The translations under genes and the position numbers were made by a program. A model generated the notes under the pieces. The model ran no database searches, was not told the origin of the DNA, and saw only the letters and a program-made list of their open reading frames with translations. A stretch of 64,000 nt of DNA from an uncultured Draconibacterium sp. (lineage in GTDB: Bacteria > Bacteroidota > Bacteroidia > Bacteroidales > Prolixibacteraceae): NCBI RefSeq assembly GCF_963674925.1, contig NZ_OY771649.1:1550001-1614000 (forward strand), in the 5' to 3' direction. Numbering within the stretch: the first letter of the stretch is position 1; each line of letters begins with the position of its first letter. This document shows, in pieces, positions 28,332 through 36,617 of this stretch.

Positions 28332-30830
28332 CTATTTCTCTAAAAGTTTTATAAAATATCCACCAACAACCGAGCGCGCCTGAAACCCGACTTGTTTTGC
28401 ACTTGGTGTTTCGTACCAGTCGCTCATTGGAACACGGTTAGGTGTTTCGTTTACAAAGTCGAATAAGGAATCGATAAACTTCTGAAAAGTTTCCACATCG
28501 TCAGCTAAAGTTGCTGTCCAAACAATCCAGTCTGATTTTGTATACGTTCTGCGGTTATCCAAAGGCAAACCGTATTTGTTTTGTTTCGTGAGGTAATAAG
28601 CAATTTCTTTTTGAGCTACTTCCTCGGGGAAGATTCCCAAATTCAAAAGCTTATCCCATACCAGGTTGTATTTCTGGCTCCAGGTTCCCGGCTTATCAAA
28701 AGTTAAACGATAGTGATCGCCATCGTCGGCCATTTTCATCCATTCCCTTGCCATATTTTTCGCTTCACTGGTATACTTTTCTGCCACATCATTTTTACCC
28801 AGCATTTCGGCCAGTTTTCCGTAACTGGCTATTCCCATAATCGCTTTTGCCGAAAGATTTACGTTGTGTGCAAAGTGACCGGCAAAATCATCGGTACAAA
28901 GCTGATTTTCAGGATCCAAACCGTTTACCATCAGGTAATTTGCCCAGGTTGTAAGTACCTCCCAATGCTCAGCTGCATAATCAGCGTTTCCTTCAGCTTC
29001 GGCAATAGCAGCAGCTAAAACAATCATATTACCACATTCCTCAACGGGCATATCGCCACCGTAAGTTTGTCCATTGGCCAAAGGATAACTTCCAACATCA
29101 TGAGCGGCAAAAGGTTTTGTCCATTTTCCGCTTTCCGAATAATAGAAAATCGGATTCAACATTCCTTTTAACAACTCAGGATTGTATTTCAGGAATAAAG
29201 GTGCTGACGGATAAGTTACGTCAACAGTACCGATTGAACCATTGCTAAAGTTTTCTTTTGAAAGGAAAAGAATATTGCCTTGAGTATCTTTTACCAACTT
29301 GTGTGCAGCAATAGATTGACGGAATGCCAACTCGCACAACTTGGCATATTTATAACCACCTGCTTTTTCTGCATCTGAGAAGATTTTCTTATCCAGCTTT
29401 TCACAAGCCTTTATAATTTCTTCGTAGTCCTTAGCTGCCGAAACAAGTACATCGTTAATGCCTACTTTCCCCTCTTTTGTCCACCAGGCTTTTAGGTTAT
29501 CGCCAAAATACTGGATCGATTCAATATCGTCATACGCCAGCATTACATAACCACTTTGGGTTTTGTTTCCAACATTTCCGAACGATTCGGTTACAGCCAT
29601 TGCCGGCATGGTTTTTACCATTTTTACGGTGTATGAACTTACATCACCCGAACCGCCTCCAATAAAGTCTTTTTTCGATTTTAGGTATTCGTTCAGTGAA
29701 AGCGATATCCCTTTTTGTTGTTTGGCAGCAAGGTAAAAGTAGCCCCAATCAATGCGAACATTATCACCTTTTCTCCCAAGGATAGGTTGCTCTGTTGTAC
29801 CAGCTTTAATAAATGAAACTTCACCTGTAGCTCCCTTTGTTACCGCTACTTCCTGGCTGGGCTCGTTAACCGCCCACTCGGGAGTCGTTTCAAAATAAAT
29901 TTCTACGTCATGCTCTTTTTTATCCGTCGAAGCCACTTCGTATGAAACATAGCTGACAGGCCTTGATAATAAATCCAAATCATCAGGAAGTAAAGGAGTA
30001 GTGAATGTTACATCCAGGTCAACGGGACCACTGCTAAAGTTGTACTTTGTTTGCGTGGCCGTAACTTCAACATTGTTTTGAATGGCTGTATTGGCAAAAA
30101 TTTCTGTTTCTTCTCTTTCCTGAATAATTCCGAAGTCAACATACCCGCCTCCGGTACGGTTGTGGCAATGCACGGCAATAACATTTTCCTCGCCAAATTT
30201 GAGTTGACTTCGGTCGAGTTTCAGCAAAACATTGTTGTGCCATTCGTATTTGGTGGCCACTAACTGTTCGCCATTCAGGTAAAGTTCAAAAATATCGTCG
30301 TGCGAATAAATCAGGTAAATGTCTTCAGGTGCATTTGTTGCAGGCACTTCAAAAGAGCGGCGCACCCAAATATCTTTGCTCACCCAACGTGTATTGCGCA
30401 CCGGCATATCATCTGTTCCAAATGCCCCCTCTCCTACTTTCCAGTTTTTATCGTTAAAGTTTTCTTTTTCCCAGCCATTTGCGGGTTTGTTTTCGGTATA
30501 ACGACCGGTCCATGTTTCGTGCTTAGCCATTGGTACAAGCACTTTGGGCGGCATTTCTTCTTTTCCAAGAAAACGATATACTTTTCCATCTACTTTAAGT
30601 GCCCCGATAAGCGAGTGTGTTCTTCCGGTCCAGTGTGTAACCGGAGCGTCGAACAGTTGATTGGCGTTCGACCATGCACTGGTGTATGGATCGATTGTTA
30701 CCAGCGGGTACGACGGCGCACGCATTTCAGTAGTGTTTGAATTCGTTTTCCGGTTTTGGGCTGCCGTTGTAAGTTGCAGCAAAATTAAAAATCCGGTAAA
30801 AATTGCAATGTGTAAGAAATTCTTATTCAT
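28332..30830 (-). CDS. GtaA-like six-hairpin family protein (DUF4964/5127/4965/1793), copy 2
   Basis: Secreted protein of 832 residues with the same domain order as copy 1: DUF4964-like, jelly-roll insert, DUF5127-like, DUF4965/1793. The N terminus differs, with a plain signal peptide ending TTAAQ and no clear lipobox, so this copy may be soluble and periplasmic while copy 1 is membrane-anchored. Residues from about 525 to the end are almost identical to copy 1, whereas the stretch around 365-520 is strongly diverged. That pattern suggests recent gene conversion or selection on the catalytic half. It starts 17 bp after the GH76-like gene and is probably co-transcribed with it. Substrate unknown. 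Confidence 0.85.
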   Translation of the reverse strand: MNKNFLHIAIFTGFLILLQLTTAAQNRKTNSNTTEMRAPSYPLVTIDPYTSAWSNANQLFDAPVTHWTGRTHSLIGALKVDGKVYRFLGKEEMPPKVLVPMAKHETWTGRYTENKPANGWEKENFNDKNWKVGEGAFGTDDMPVRNTRWVSKDIWVRRSFEVPATNAPEDIYLIYSHDDIFELYLNGEQLVATKYEWHNNVLLKLDRSQLKFGEENVIAVHCHNRTGGGYVDFGIIQEREETEIFANTAIQNNVEVTATQTKYNFSSGPVDLDVTFTTPLLPDDLDLLSRPVSYVSYEVASTDKKEHDVEIYFETTPEWAVNEPSQEVAVTKGATGEVSFIKAGTTEQPILGRKGDNVRIDWGYFYLAAKQQKGISLSLNEYLKSKKDFIGGGSGDVSSYTVKMVKTMPAMAVTESFGNVGNKTQSGYVMLAYDDIESIQYFGDNLKAWWTKEGKVGINDVLVSAAKDYEEIIKACEKLDKKIFSDAEKAGGYKYAKLCELAFRQSIAAHKLVKDTQGNILFLSKENFSNGSIGTVDVTYPSAPLFLKYNPELLKGMLNPIFYYSESGKWTKPFAAHDVGSYPLANGQTYGGDMPVEECGNMIVLAAAIAEAEGNADYAAEHWEVLTTWANYLMVNGLDPENQLCTDDFAGHFAHNVNLSAKAIMGIASYGKLAEMLGKNDVAEKYTSEAKNMAREWMKMADDGDHYRLTFDKPGTWSQKYNLVWDKLLNLGIFPEEVAQKEIAYYLTKQNKYGLPLDNRRTYTKSDWIVWTATLADDVETFQKFIDSLFDFVNETPNRVPMSDWYETPSAKQVGFQARSVVGGYFIKLLEK

Positions 30831-30847
30831 GAAGTGAAATTTTCGGT

Positions 30848-32278
30848 TTATTGTTTTTCTAATTTATATTTTGCCAGAACTGCATATTCAGCCGCAAATG
30901 CGAAATTGAACATCCCTTCTGTTTTGTTTTTATCATGATCTTCTTCCCATCCTTTGAGTAGGTTCGTTGGCAGAAACCCTTCGTAAAGGAAGTTTTCGTA
31001 GGCGTAATCGAGATTCATCTGAAAACTGTTGATGTACTCGTCAACCTCATTACAGGAAACAGCAACATCAACATAACCGCGCATTAATACTCCATTGAAC
31101 CAGTTTCTGAAACCACCAATGTCAAACGAGTAATAACCGGGAATATCTTTACCAATCGTTGCGAAATACTGAAAGCTTGATTCCGACAATTTCCGGGCAT
31201 CCGTCAGGTATAATTCATTGTCGGTGGCACGGAACAGATCTGCAGCTCCCGACAGCATTGTACCGCTGTTATAAGTGAATGCCGGTCCAACACGATCGCG
31301 ACAGGTTATACCTTTTCGGTATTTTACACCTTTCACCACCTCAATTTCAGGATCGCGCGGCGAACATCCGCCCATCATATCATCGTAAACACCATCGCTG
31401 CGCAGTAAATGTTTCTTTTGCCAGTGGTAAACCTTTTGGGCAAAATCGAGGTAATATTCGCTTTTCTTTAGCTGTTTGGTTTTCCGTGTTGTTTTATCTC
31501 TTGGATCAATATAACGATGCGTAATTTTGTTGTCTTTTCCTTTGTACAATTCGTGTAACCAAACCAACGGGCTCACCATTGGCCCGTTGCTACACGAATG
31601 TTTCGACACATATCCCGGTCCCCAGGTAATTCCTCCAAGTTCTTCACCTTTGGTATTATATGTACAGTCCCATCCATCGAGCACATATTCAGTCAGGTAC
31701 TCAGCTTTTTGCAGAAACTCTGCTTTGCCGGTTAATTTATAGGCTTCAATAAATTCGCGCACCAACCACATTTGGTCGTCATAAACATTCATAATTCCGG
31801 CCACTTCAGCATCTCCTTTCGAGGCTCCACGATTAACGCCATAAACGGTCCACTCGTTGGTCTGTGTGTAAGAAACCAGCTCAAAAGTTCCCAAATAGAA
31901 ATCAGCATTTTCATACAGTTTGAAAAGCAAATCGGCATAACGCTCAAAATTGGCATTATAAAGCGCTACATTCCCTGATGCTTTTTGCGTTTTCAGGGCA
32001 TGCAGAATTGCATTTACCGCTTCTATAGCACTGGTGTACATCCAAATACTACCGGTTTCTTTCGAGCAAACTTTGGTGTAAGGATTATAAAACCGGGCCA
32101 TAGCCATTCCTTTATCCGAAAAATGCGCCTGAACAGCTGCATCGGTGAGCTCCATAGCGCGAACCAGATTTTGTGTTGCAATATCGGAGCTGCGACTTTC
32201 CTTGTGATTGTAATTTTCAGCAGAAATCAAGTTGATATGCAGTAAACTCAGTACAAGTATTAGGTATACAATTTTCAT
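30848..32278 (-). CDS. GH76-like alpha-1,6-mannanase
   Basis: Secreted protein of 476 residues with a signal peptide ending ISA20. The alpha/alpha-barrel pattern of GH76 is visible: the paired aspartates Asp167-Asp168 in NVYDDQMW, then GWD with GGITWGPG, SNGPMVSPL, YLDFAQKVYHWQ, and AFTYNSGTMLSGAADLF. The DD pair is the catalytic motif of family 76 endo-alpha-1,6-mannanases. It is the first gene on the minus side of the divergent promoter region shared with the SARP-like regulator. GH76 placement is from motif pattern; activity on mannan or on a mannose-containing side structure is inferred. Confidence 0.72.
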   Translation of the reverse strand: MKIVYLILVLSLLHINLISAENYNHKESRSSDIATQNLVRAMELTDAAVQAHFSDKGMAMARFYNPYTKVCSKETGSIWMYTSAIEAVNAILHALKTQKASGNVALYNANFERYADLLFKLYENADFYLGTFELVSYTQTNEWTVYGVNRGASKGDAEVAGIMNVYDDQMWLVREFIEAYKLTGKAEFLQKAEYLTEYVLDGWDCTYNTKGEELGGITWGPGYVSKHSCSNGPMVSPLVWLHELYKGKDNKITHRYIDPRDKTTRKTKQLKKSEYYLDFAQKVYHWQKKHLLRSDGVYDDMMGGCSPRDPEIEVVKGVKYRKGITCRDRVGPAFTYNSGTMLSGAADLFRATDNELYLTDARKLSESSFQYFATIGKDIPGYYSFDIGGFRNWFNGVLMRGYVDVAVSCNEVDEYINSFQMNLDYAYENFLYEGFLPTNLLKGWEEDHDKNKTEGMFNFAFAAEYAVLAKYKLEKQ

Positions 32279-32548
32279 TGGTAGTTATTATTTGATGTAG
32301 TTTATTTCTCCAAATATTGAAATGAAGTGGTTAAATTATGGGTTAATTCAGGGTTAATTTTTGAAATATATTATTAACCGCCACGTAGTTTTTGCAATTT
32401 ATGGTTGTGAACAGGTGCTAGCCGGAAGAAACAAATCAAGCCCCCTCCATTTTTTTTTTAATATATTTACGCCCTTGTTATATTTCAAACAGACGATGGT
32501 TATTGTGGGGCCTAAAACAGGGTCGATTATAAGGTACTTTTTGAAATT
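32279..32548. other. Divergent promoter region between GH76-like gene and regulator gene
   Basis: About 270 bp, A/T-rich, with a run of T at about 32449-32459. It must carry promoters for both divergent genes. Imperfect matches to the TAnnTTTG element are CAATATTTG at about 32311-32319 (minus) and TATATTTC at 32479-32486 (plus), without good -33 partners. It is the natural place for the regulator to bind. Confidence 0.4.
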
Positions 32549-35062
32549 ATGCGTGCATCTAAACAACTTTACATCTATACAATACTTTTATTGGGTTTAT
32601 TTTCTCTGCAAGCTACCAGCCCGCGAGGTTTAAAATTTCAGGGTGGAGAAAAACCAATTGCAGAACGCACCTCCTACAATGTATTCGAGAATAAATCGGT
32701 CACATTCTCTGATTCTTTCGACATTGACTTTGATCTGTTTTTGTACCCTACCCAACAAATTGGCTATATCTGCCGAATAAAAAATTCAGAGAACAATACC
32801 ATTTTCAATATATTTTATGACAGCCAGGGGGCAGACATCACTTTTCGATTAAACGAGGAAGGTAAAAACAGCCTGATCATTGCCCGGTTAAACAAAAAGG
32901 AATTTCTTAATGCGAAGTGGTTTAACATGAAACTGACTTTCGATCTGAATAACGATTCTATTCATTTTGATATAAACAACCAGTTACACAGTGTGGGAGA
33001 CATTGGTTTGCCCGATACCTATCATCCGCAAATTCTTTTTGGAAAAAGCGATTACATCATCGACGTTCCATCCTTTGCCATAAAAGACCTATCAGTTGGA
33101 AATGAAAAAAGATACTATTTTAAGCTGAATGAAAATGAAGGCAACATAGTTCATAACAGTAAGGGGAAAGCCCTGGGCATGGTTAGTAATCCTGTATGGT
33201 TAATCAACGATAGCTATCACTGGAAATATATTACCTCGTTTAACTCAACATCGGTAGCAGGTGCAAATTACAACCCGAAAAAGGATGAGATCTATTACTT
33301 CAACCGTGACTCAATACATATCTATAATGTAAGAACCGAAGAAAGAAAAGTTGTTGCTTTTGAAGAGCAATGCCCGGTGCCCCTCAAACTTGGAACAAAT
33401 TTTATCGATGAGAAAAACGGGCAATTGTACACCTACGAAGTTTTTATCGAAAGTAACGATACAACTCCAACCGTTGCCAGCCTTGATCTTTCAAGCTTTA
33501 AATGGAATTTAAAAAGCAGGCAAGAACTTCCAATTCAGTTGCATCACCACGGATCGTTTTCAAACCCTGAAAGTGGAGACTATACAATTTTTGGCGGTTT
33601 TGGAAACATGTTCTACAATAAAAACTTTTATACGTACAGTATTAAAAACCAAAAATGGCAGACAATGGAAGGTCTTACCGGCGACTTCCTTTCTCCGCGG
33701 TACTTTCAATCGGTTGGTTATTTAGAAGAAACCAATTCTGCGTATATTTTTGGTGGCATGGGAAACGAATCGGGCGAGCAAATTGTTGGCCGGAAATATT
33801 ACTATGATTTTTACAAGCTTGATATAAACTCCAGGGAAATTACAAAACTTTGGAGCATTCCGTGGGAAAACGAGAATATGGTTCCTGTGCGTGGAATGGT
33901 AATTTTAAACGACTCAAGTTTTTATACACTTTGTTATCCGGAACATTATACAGAATCTTATCTGCGTTTATATCAATTTTCGATGAAAGACGGAAGTTAC
34001 CAGATTTTAGGCGATTCAATCCCAATTTATTCCGATAGAATTACTACCAACGCCAACCTGTATTACGATTCGAACCACGAAAAGCTATTCGTTCTTGTTC
34101 AGGAGTTTGAGGACGATATTGCATCTGAGTTAAAAGTGTACTCACTTACTTTCCCCCCTATTAAACAAGAAAACCTTACCGATTACAAGTCAACATTAAA
34201 TTCCGGTTTATATCCTTTCATCATATTGCTGGCTGTTATGGCAATTGTGCTTATTGCGTATTTTATTGTGATGCAGAAAAGTGCAAAAAGCAAAACTCAA
34301 TTCAAGGATCATCCAGCGGGACGTAACAGCCATAAAACAACCGCGTCAGTAACACCCAAACCTAATGCCATATACTTATTTGGTGACTTTGCAGTACACG
34401 ACCGTAGCAATAAGGACATTACCTATATGTTTAGTGCAAAACTGAAAGAAATGTTTTGCCTGATTTTATGTTACAGCAACACTGGAGGAATAACTTCCCG
34501 AAATTTAAGTAACGAACTGTGGCCCGATAAAACAAGCGATAAAGTAAAAAACCTGAGGGGCGTTACCATTAACAACCTACGAAAAGCGCTGGACGAGCTG
34601 GACGGTATAGAATTAATATACGACAAAGGCTGTTTTAAGATCGTGTGCACCGATGAATTTTACTGCGACTATACCAGGTGTTTGGAGCTTATTTCGGCAA
34701 AAGAACCCGGCGAAAACGCGCTCGAATTACTTGAACTGGTAAGCAGAGGTAAATTTTTATTGCTTGCTGATGATCCGATTTACGACTCCTTTAAACAGGA
34801 AGTGGAAAACAAACTGGAACCGTCATTGCTGCTGGAAATGGAAAATGCCTATAATTCTGAAGCCTATCAGTTAACCATAGGTTTTTCTGAAGTTATTTTC
34901 AAGATCGACCCATTGAACGAAATTGCGCTTACTTTCCAAATAAAAGCTTTGCAAAAACTTAAAATGTATGATGAAGCTAAATTAAGATATAACACATATA
35001 CTTTGGAGTACAAAAAGGTAATGGGGAGCAGCTACACAAATCCAAATAAAATAATGATTTAA
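32549..35062 (+). CDS. Membrane-bound SARP-like transcriptional regulator with LamG/kelch-like sensor
   Basis: A protein of 837 residues. An N-terminal signal segment (about 1-22) leads into a beta-rich, LamG-like region (about 45-190) and then a kelch-like propeller region (about 220-545) with repeated IFGG-type turns (YTIFGGFGN, AYIFGGMGN). One hydrophobic span lies at about 552-574. The cytoplasmic part starts with a linker, then a winged-helix domain (about 603-695: AIYLFGDFAV, then SRNLSNELWPD and LRGVTINNLRKALDEL), and ends in a BTAD-like helical domain (about 700-830). This is the DNA-binding plus BTAD arrangement of SARP regulators, at the C terminus of a membrane protein. It is divergent from the GH76-like gene and is the only regulator next to PUL 2. 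Ligand and targets are inferred. Confidence 0.8.
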   Translation: MRASKQLYIYTILLLGLFSLQATSPRGLKFQGGEKPIAERTSYNVFENKSVTFSDSFDIDFDLFLYPTQQIGYICRIKNSENNTIFNIFYDSQGADITFRLNEEGKNSLIIARLNKKEFLNAKWFNMKLTFDLNNDSIHFDINNQLHSVGDIGLPDTYHPQILFGKSDYIIDVPSFAIKDLSVGNEKRYYFKLNENEGNIVHNSKGKALGMVSNPVWLINDSYHWKYITSFNSTSVAGANYNPKKDEIYYFNRDSIHIYNVRTEERKVVAFEEQCPVPLKLGTNFIDEKNGQLYTYEVFIESNDTTPTVASLDLSSFKWNLKSRQELPIQLHHHGSFSNPESGDYTIFGGFGNMFYNKNFYTYSIKNQKWQTMEGLTGDFLSPRYFQSVGYLEETNSAYIFGGMGNESGEQIVGRKYYYDFYKLDINSREITKLWSIPWENENMVPVRGMVILNDSSFYTLCYPEHYTESYLRLYQFSMKDGSYQILGDSIPIYSDRITTNANLYYDSNHEKLFVLVQEFEDDIASELKVYSLTFPPIKQENLTDYKSTLNSGLYPFIILLAVMAIVLIAYFIVMQKSAKSKTQFKDHPAGRNSHKTTASVTPKPNAIYLFGDFAVHDRSNKDITYMFSAKLKEMFCLILCYSNTGGITSRNLSNELWPDKTSDKVKNLRGVTINNLRKALDELDGIELIYDKGCFKIVCTDEFYCDYTRCLELISAKEPGENALELLELVSRGKFLLLADDPIYDSFKQEVENKLEPSLLLEMENAYNSEAYQLTIGFSEVIFKIDPLNEIALTFQIKALQKLKMYDEAKLRYNTYTLEYKKVMGSSYTNPNKIMI

Positions 35063-35167
35063 AATAACCAGGTTTTTGTTCAGAGTCAAAAACAAATCGG
35101 TAATCCCAACCTGAAACATCCTGAACAATACACTATTGAATGACTTTTATCGGCTAATTTCATATAT

Positions 35168-35203
35168 AAAAAAACCTGCGGGCAAAATCACCTGCAGGTT
35201 TTT
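35168..35203 (+). terminator. Rho-independent terminator of the regulator gene
   Basis: Stem AAAAAACCTGCGGG against CCTGCAGGTTTTTT with an 8-base loop, ending in a T-run, about 105 bp after the regulator stop. The rest of the 303-bp gap to the zinc-ribbon gene shows nothing I can name. Confidence 0.85.
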
Positions 35204-35365
35204 TCTTATTTCAAATAATCGTATGATTCAACACTGATATAAGCTTTATTTCCTACTGAATTTGTATTGAATAAATAAGATTTTGTGTAAAACCAGCATC
35301 TTATCATCACCGCTTTCTGTACTGACAAAACAAATGCGTTTCACTCCAATCAGCAGCAATATTGT

Positions 35366-35578
35366 TTACGAGGATGTAAGGAAATCAAGGATACTTCCGG
35401 CGGTACTTCCTCTTCCGGCTTTATACAATTCGGTATAGCCACATCTTTTGCACGAAATGGCTATAAATTTTCGGTTTTGGATATCAAAGAAACGGGTAAA
35501 TCCGGCTCCGGTAGTTCTGATTGCATCTTCTTCGTACTCCCAACTACTACATTTAGGACAGCTGAAATGTTTTTTCAT
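35366..35578 (-). CDS. Small zinc-ribbon protein (DUF2082-like)
   Basis: A 70-residue protein with two CxxC knuckles: CPKC at 7-10 and CKRC at 43-46. The order FDIQNRKF, ISCKRCGYTELYKA and a C-terminal GSILDFL match the pattern of the predicted nucleic-acid-binding zinc-ribbon family PF09855. It lies last in the minus-strand series that starts with the SPFH gene, 31 bp after the 49-residue microprotein. Whether it belongs functionally to that operon is uncertain. Biochemical role unknown. Confidence 0.8.
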   Translation of the reverse strand: MKKHFSCPKCSSWEYEEDAIRTTGAGFTRFFDIQNRKFIAISCKRCGYTELYKAGRGSTAGSILDFLTSS

Positions 35579-35609
35579 GGTTTTCTGTTTTTGTATTGAA
35601 TTCAGATAA

Positions 35610-35759
35610 TCAGTATTTGCTTTTCAAATAAATTACTAGCTGAATCGAAAAAAGTATAATTGCGATAGCGAGTACCATTATAAATCTTTTTTGAGTTGAG
35701 CTTAATCTAGTCCTACGCTTTTTTTTATCGCCTTTTTTCAGGTATTCATATTTTCCCAT
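35610..35759 (-). CDS. 49-residue single-span membrane microprotein
   Basis: Start ATG at 35759, stop TGA at 35610. The N terminus is MGKYEYLKKGDKKKRRTR, strongly basic, followed by one hydrophobic span at about 27-44 (MVLAIAIILFSIQLVIYL) and a short basic tail. By the positive-inside rule the N terminus would stay in the cytoplasm. It resembles the 47-residue protein just upstream (MGRYDHLK, one span, basic tail), so the two are tandem paralogues. No known family recognised. The conserved start motif, the membrane span and the operon position together make it a believable gene. Confidence 0.6.
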   Translation of the reverse strand: MGKYEYLKKGDKKKRRTRLSSTQKRFIMVLAIAIILFSIQLVIYLKSKY

Positions 35760-35782
35760 TAGCTACTATTTAACTTTAACGG

Positions 35783-35926
35783 TTACTTTTTTAACTGAAT
35801 TACTATTTGAAGAATAAAACCACTGATGACTAATGCCAGAACAATTACGGTAATTATTTCCCGCACCATTTTCAGTTTACTCTTCTTTATTTCTTGTTGT
35901 GCTTTTAAATGATCATACCTTCCCAT
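35783..35926 (-). CDS. 47-residue single-span membrane microprotein
   Basis: Start ATG at 35926, stop TAA at 35783. It begins MGRYDHLKAQQEIKKSKLK, has a span at about 24-43 (IITVIVLALVISGFILQIVI) and ends QLKK. The opening pattern MG-basic-Y-acidic-aromatic-LK is shared with its downstream neighbour. Its first 14 bases overlap the end of the ribbon-helix-helix gene, which suggests translational coupling. Function unknown; possibly a small partner of the membrane proteins encoded upstream. Confidence 0.62.
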   Translation of the reverse strand: MGRYDHLKAQQEIKKSKLKMVREIITVIVLALVISGFILQIVIQLKK

Positions 35927-36086
35927 CGTCTAATCCTTTTTTTAGTCGTCTTGCATCTTTTAAAGCCTTATGTATTATCCACTCAATTTGCCCGTTCATA
36001 CTCCTAAAATCATCGGCAGCCCATTTTTCAACCGCTTCCAGCATTTCAGGGCTAACGCGCAATACAAACGATTTTTTCTTCGCCAT
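35913..36086 (-). CDS. Arc-like ribbon-helix-helix DNA-binding protein
   Basis: A 57-residue protein, start ATG 36086, stop TGA at 35913. The N-terminal strand KKKSFVLRVSPEM and the two helices with EAVEKWAADD and FRSMNGQIEWIIHKAL fit the Arc/MetJ ribbon-helix-helix fold; the conserved RSxN turn is at 28-31. Such proteins bind DNA as dimers through the strand. It begins 1 bp after the two-span membrane gene and overlaps the next microprotein gene by 14 bp. It may repress the operon, or be an antitoxin-like protein, but no toxin is recognisable here. Confidence 0.8.
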   Translation of the reverse strand: MAKKKSFVLRVSPEMLEAVEKWAADDFRSMNGQIEWIIHKALKDARRLKKGLDDGKV

Positions 36087-36087
36087 T

Positions 36088-36612
36088 CTAATCCTCCTTT
36101 TCCATCATTTTTTGCATGGCATGCTCCAGGGCTTGTTGTTTTTGTGTACCTATCAGGAATCTTTTTCCATTTTTCAAATACAACTGCAACCCGATTCGCC
36201 CAGCTACCGTCCATGCACTCCCCTTTCGCAAACGACGCTTTATGCCACGCCCACCGTATTCTCTTTTCGGGTGATATTCGCGCAATTCATACTTTTCAAT
36301 TTCCGACGGGTCGATATCTTTCCATTTCCGAATAAATGGCGGAAAACAAACGGAGAGTTTATCGGCCGTAATTTTTGTTTTAAGCTTTGCCCGAAAGAGC
36401 AGTACAAAAAGAACTACCATTACCAAAACGGTTACACCTGTAACAACAAGTCCCTCCGTAGTCATCGGATTATCGCCGGGCGGATTTTCAGCCGTCAGGA
36501 AATAGATTCTCCGAAAAAATGGAATGGCGGCGGCCGACACGGCAACCAGCATCAACAGCCACAGCCATCTTTTATCAAACTCCTGTTCTTCTTTAAAAAG
36601 AAGCCTTTTCAT
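36088..36612 (-). CDS. Two-span membrane protein of unknown function
   Basis: A 174-residue protein with two hydrophobic spans (about 17-34 and 53-73) and a soluble C-terminal half of alternating beta segments (KTKITADKLSVCFPPFIRKWKDIDPSEIEKYELREY ... GLQLYLKNGKRFLIGT). The pattern resembles a bacterial PH-like domain attached to a membrane hairpin, but I cannot assign a family with certainty. It lies 5 bp after the SPFH gene and ends 1 bp before the ribbon-helix-helix gene, so it is an integral part of this operon. Confidence 0.75.
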   Translation of the reverse strand: MKRLLFKEEQEFDKRWLWLLMLVAVSAAAIPFFRRIYFLTAENPPGDNPMTTEGLVVTGVTVLVMVVLFVLLFRAKLKTKITADKLSVCFPPFIRKWKDIDPSEIEKYELREYHPKREYGGRGIKRRLRKGSAWTVAGRIGLQLYLKNGKRFLIGTQKQQALEHAMQKMMEKED

Positions 36613-36617
36613 GGTGT

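Noticed and set aside
28332..28336. Insertion sequence or phage elements anywhere in the window
   Set aside because: No transposase, integrase, recombinase or phage structural protein is encoded on either strand; duplication of the GtaA-like gene and fecR region does not carry mobile-element marks.
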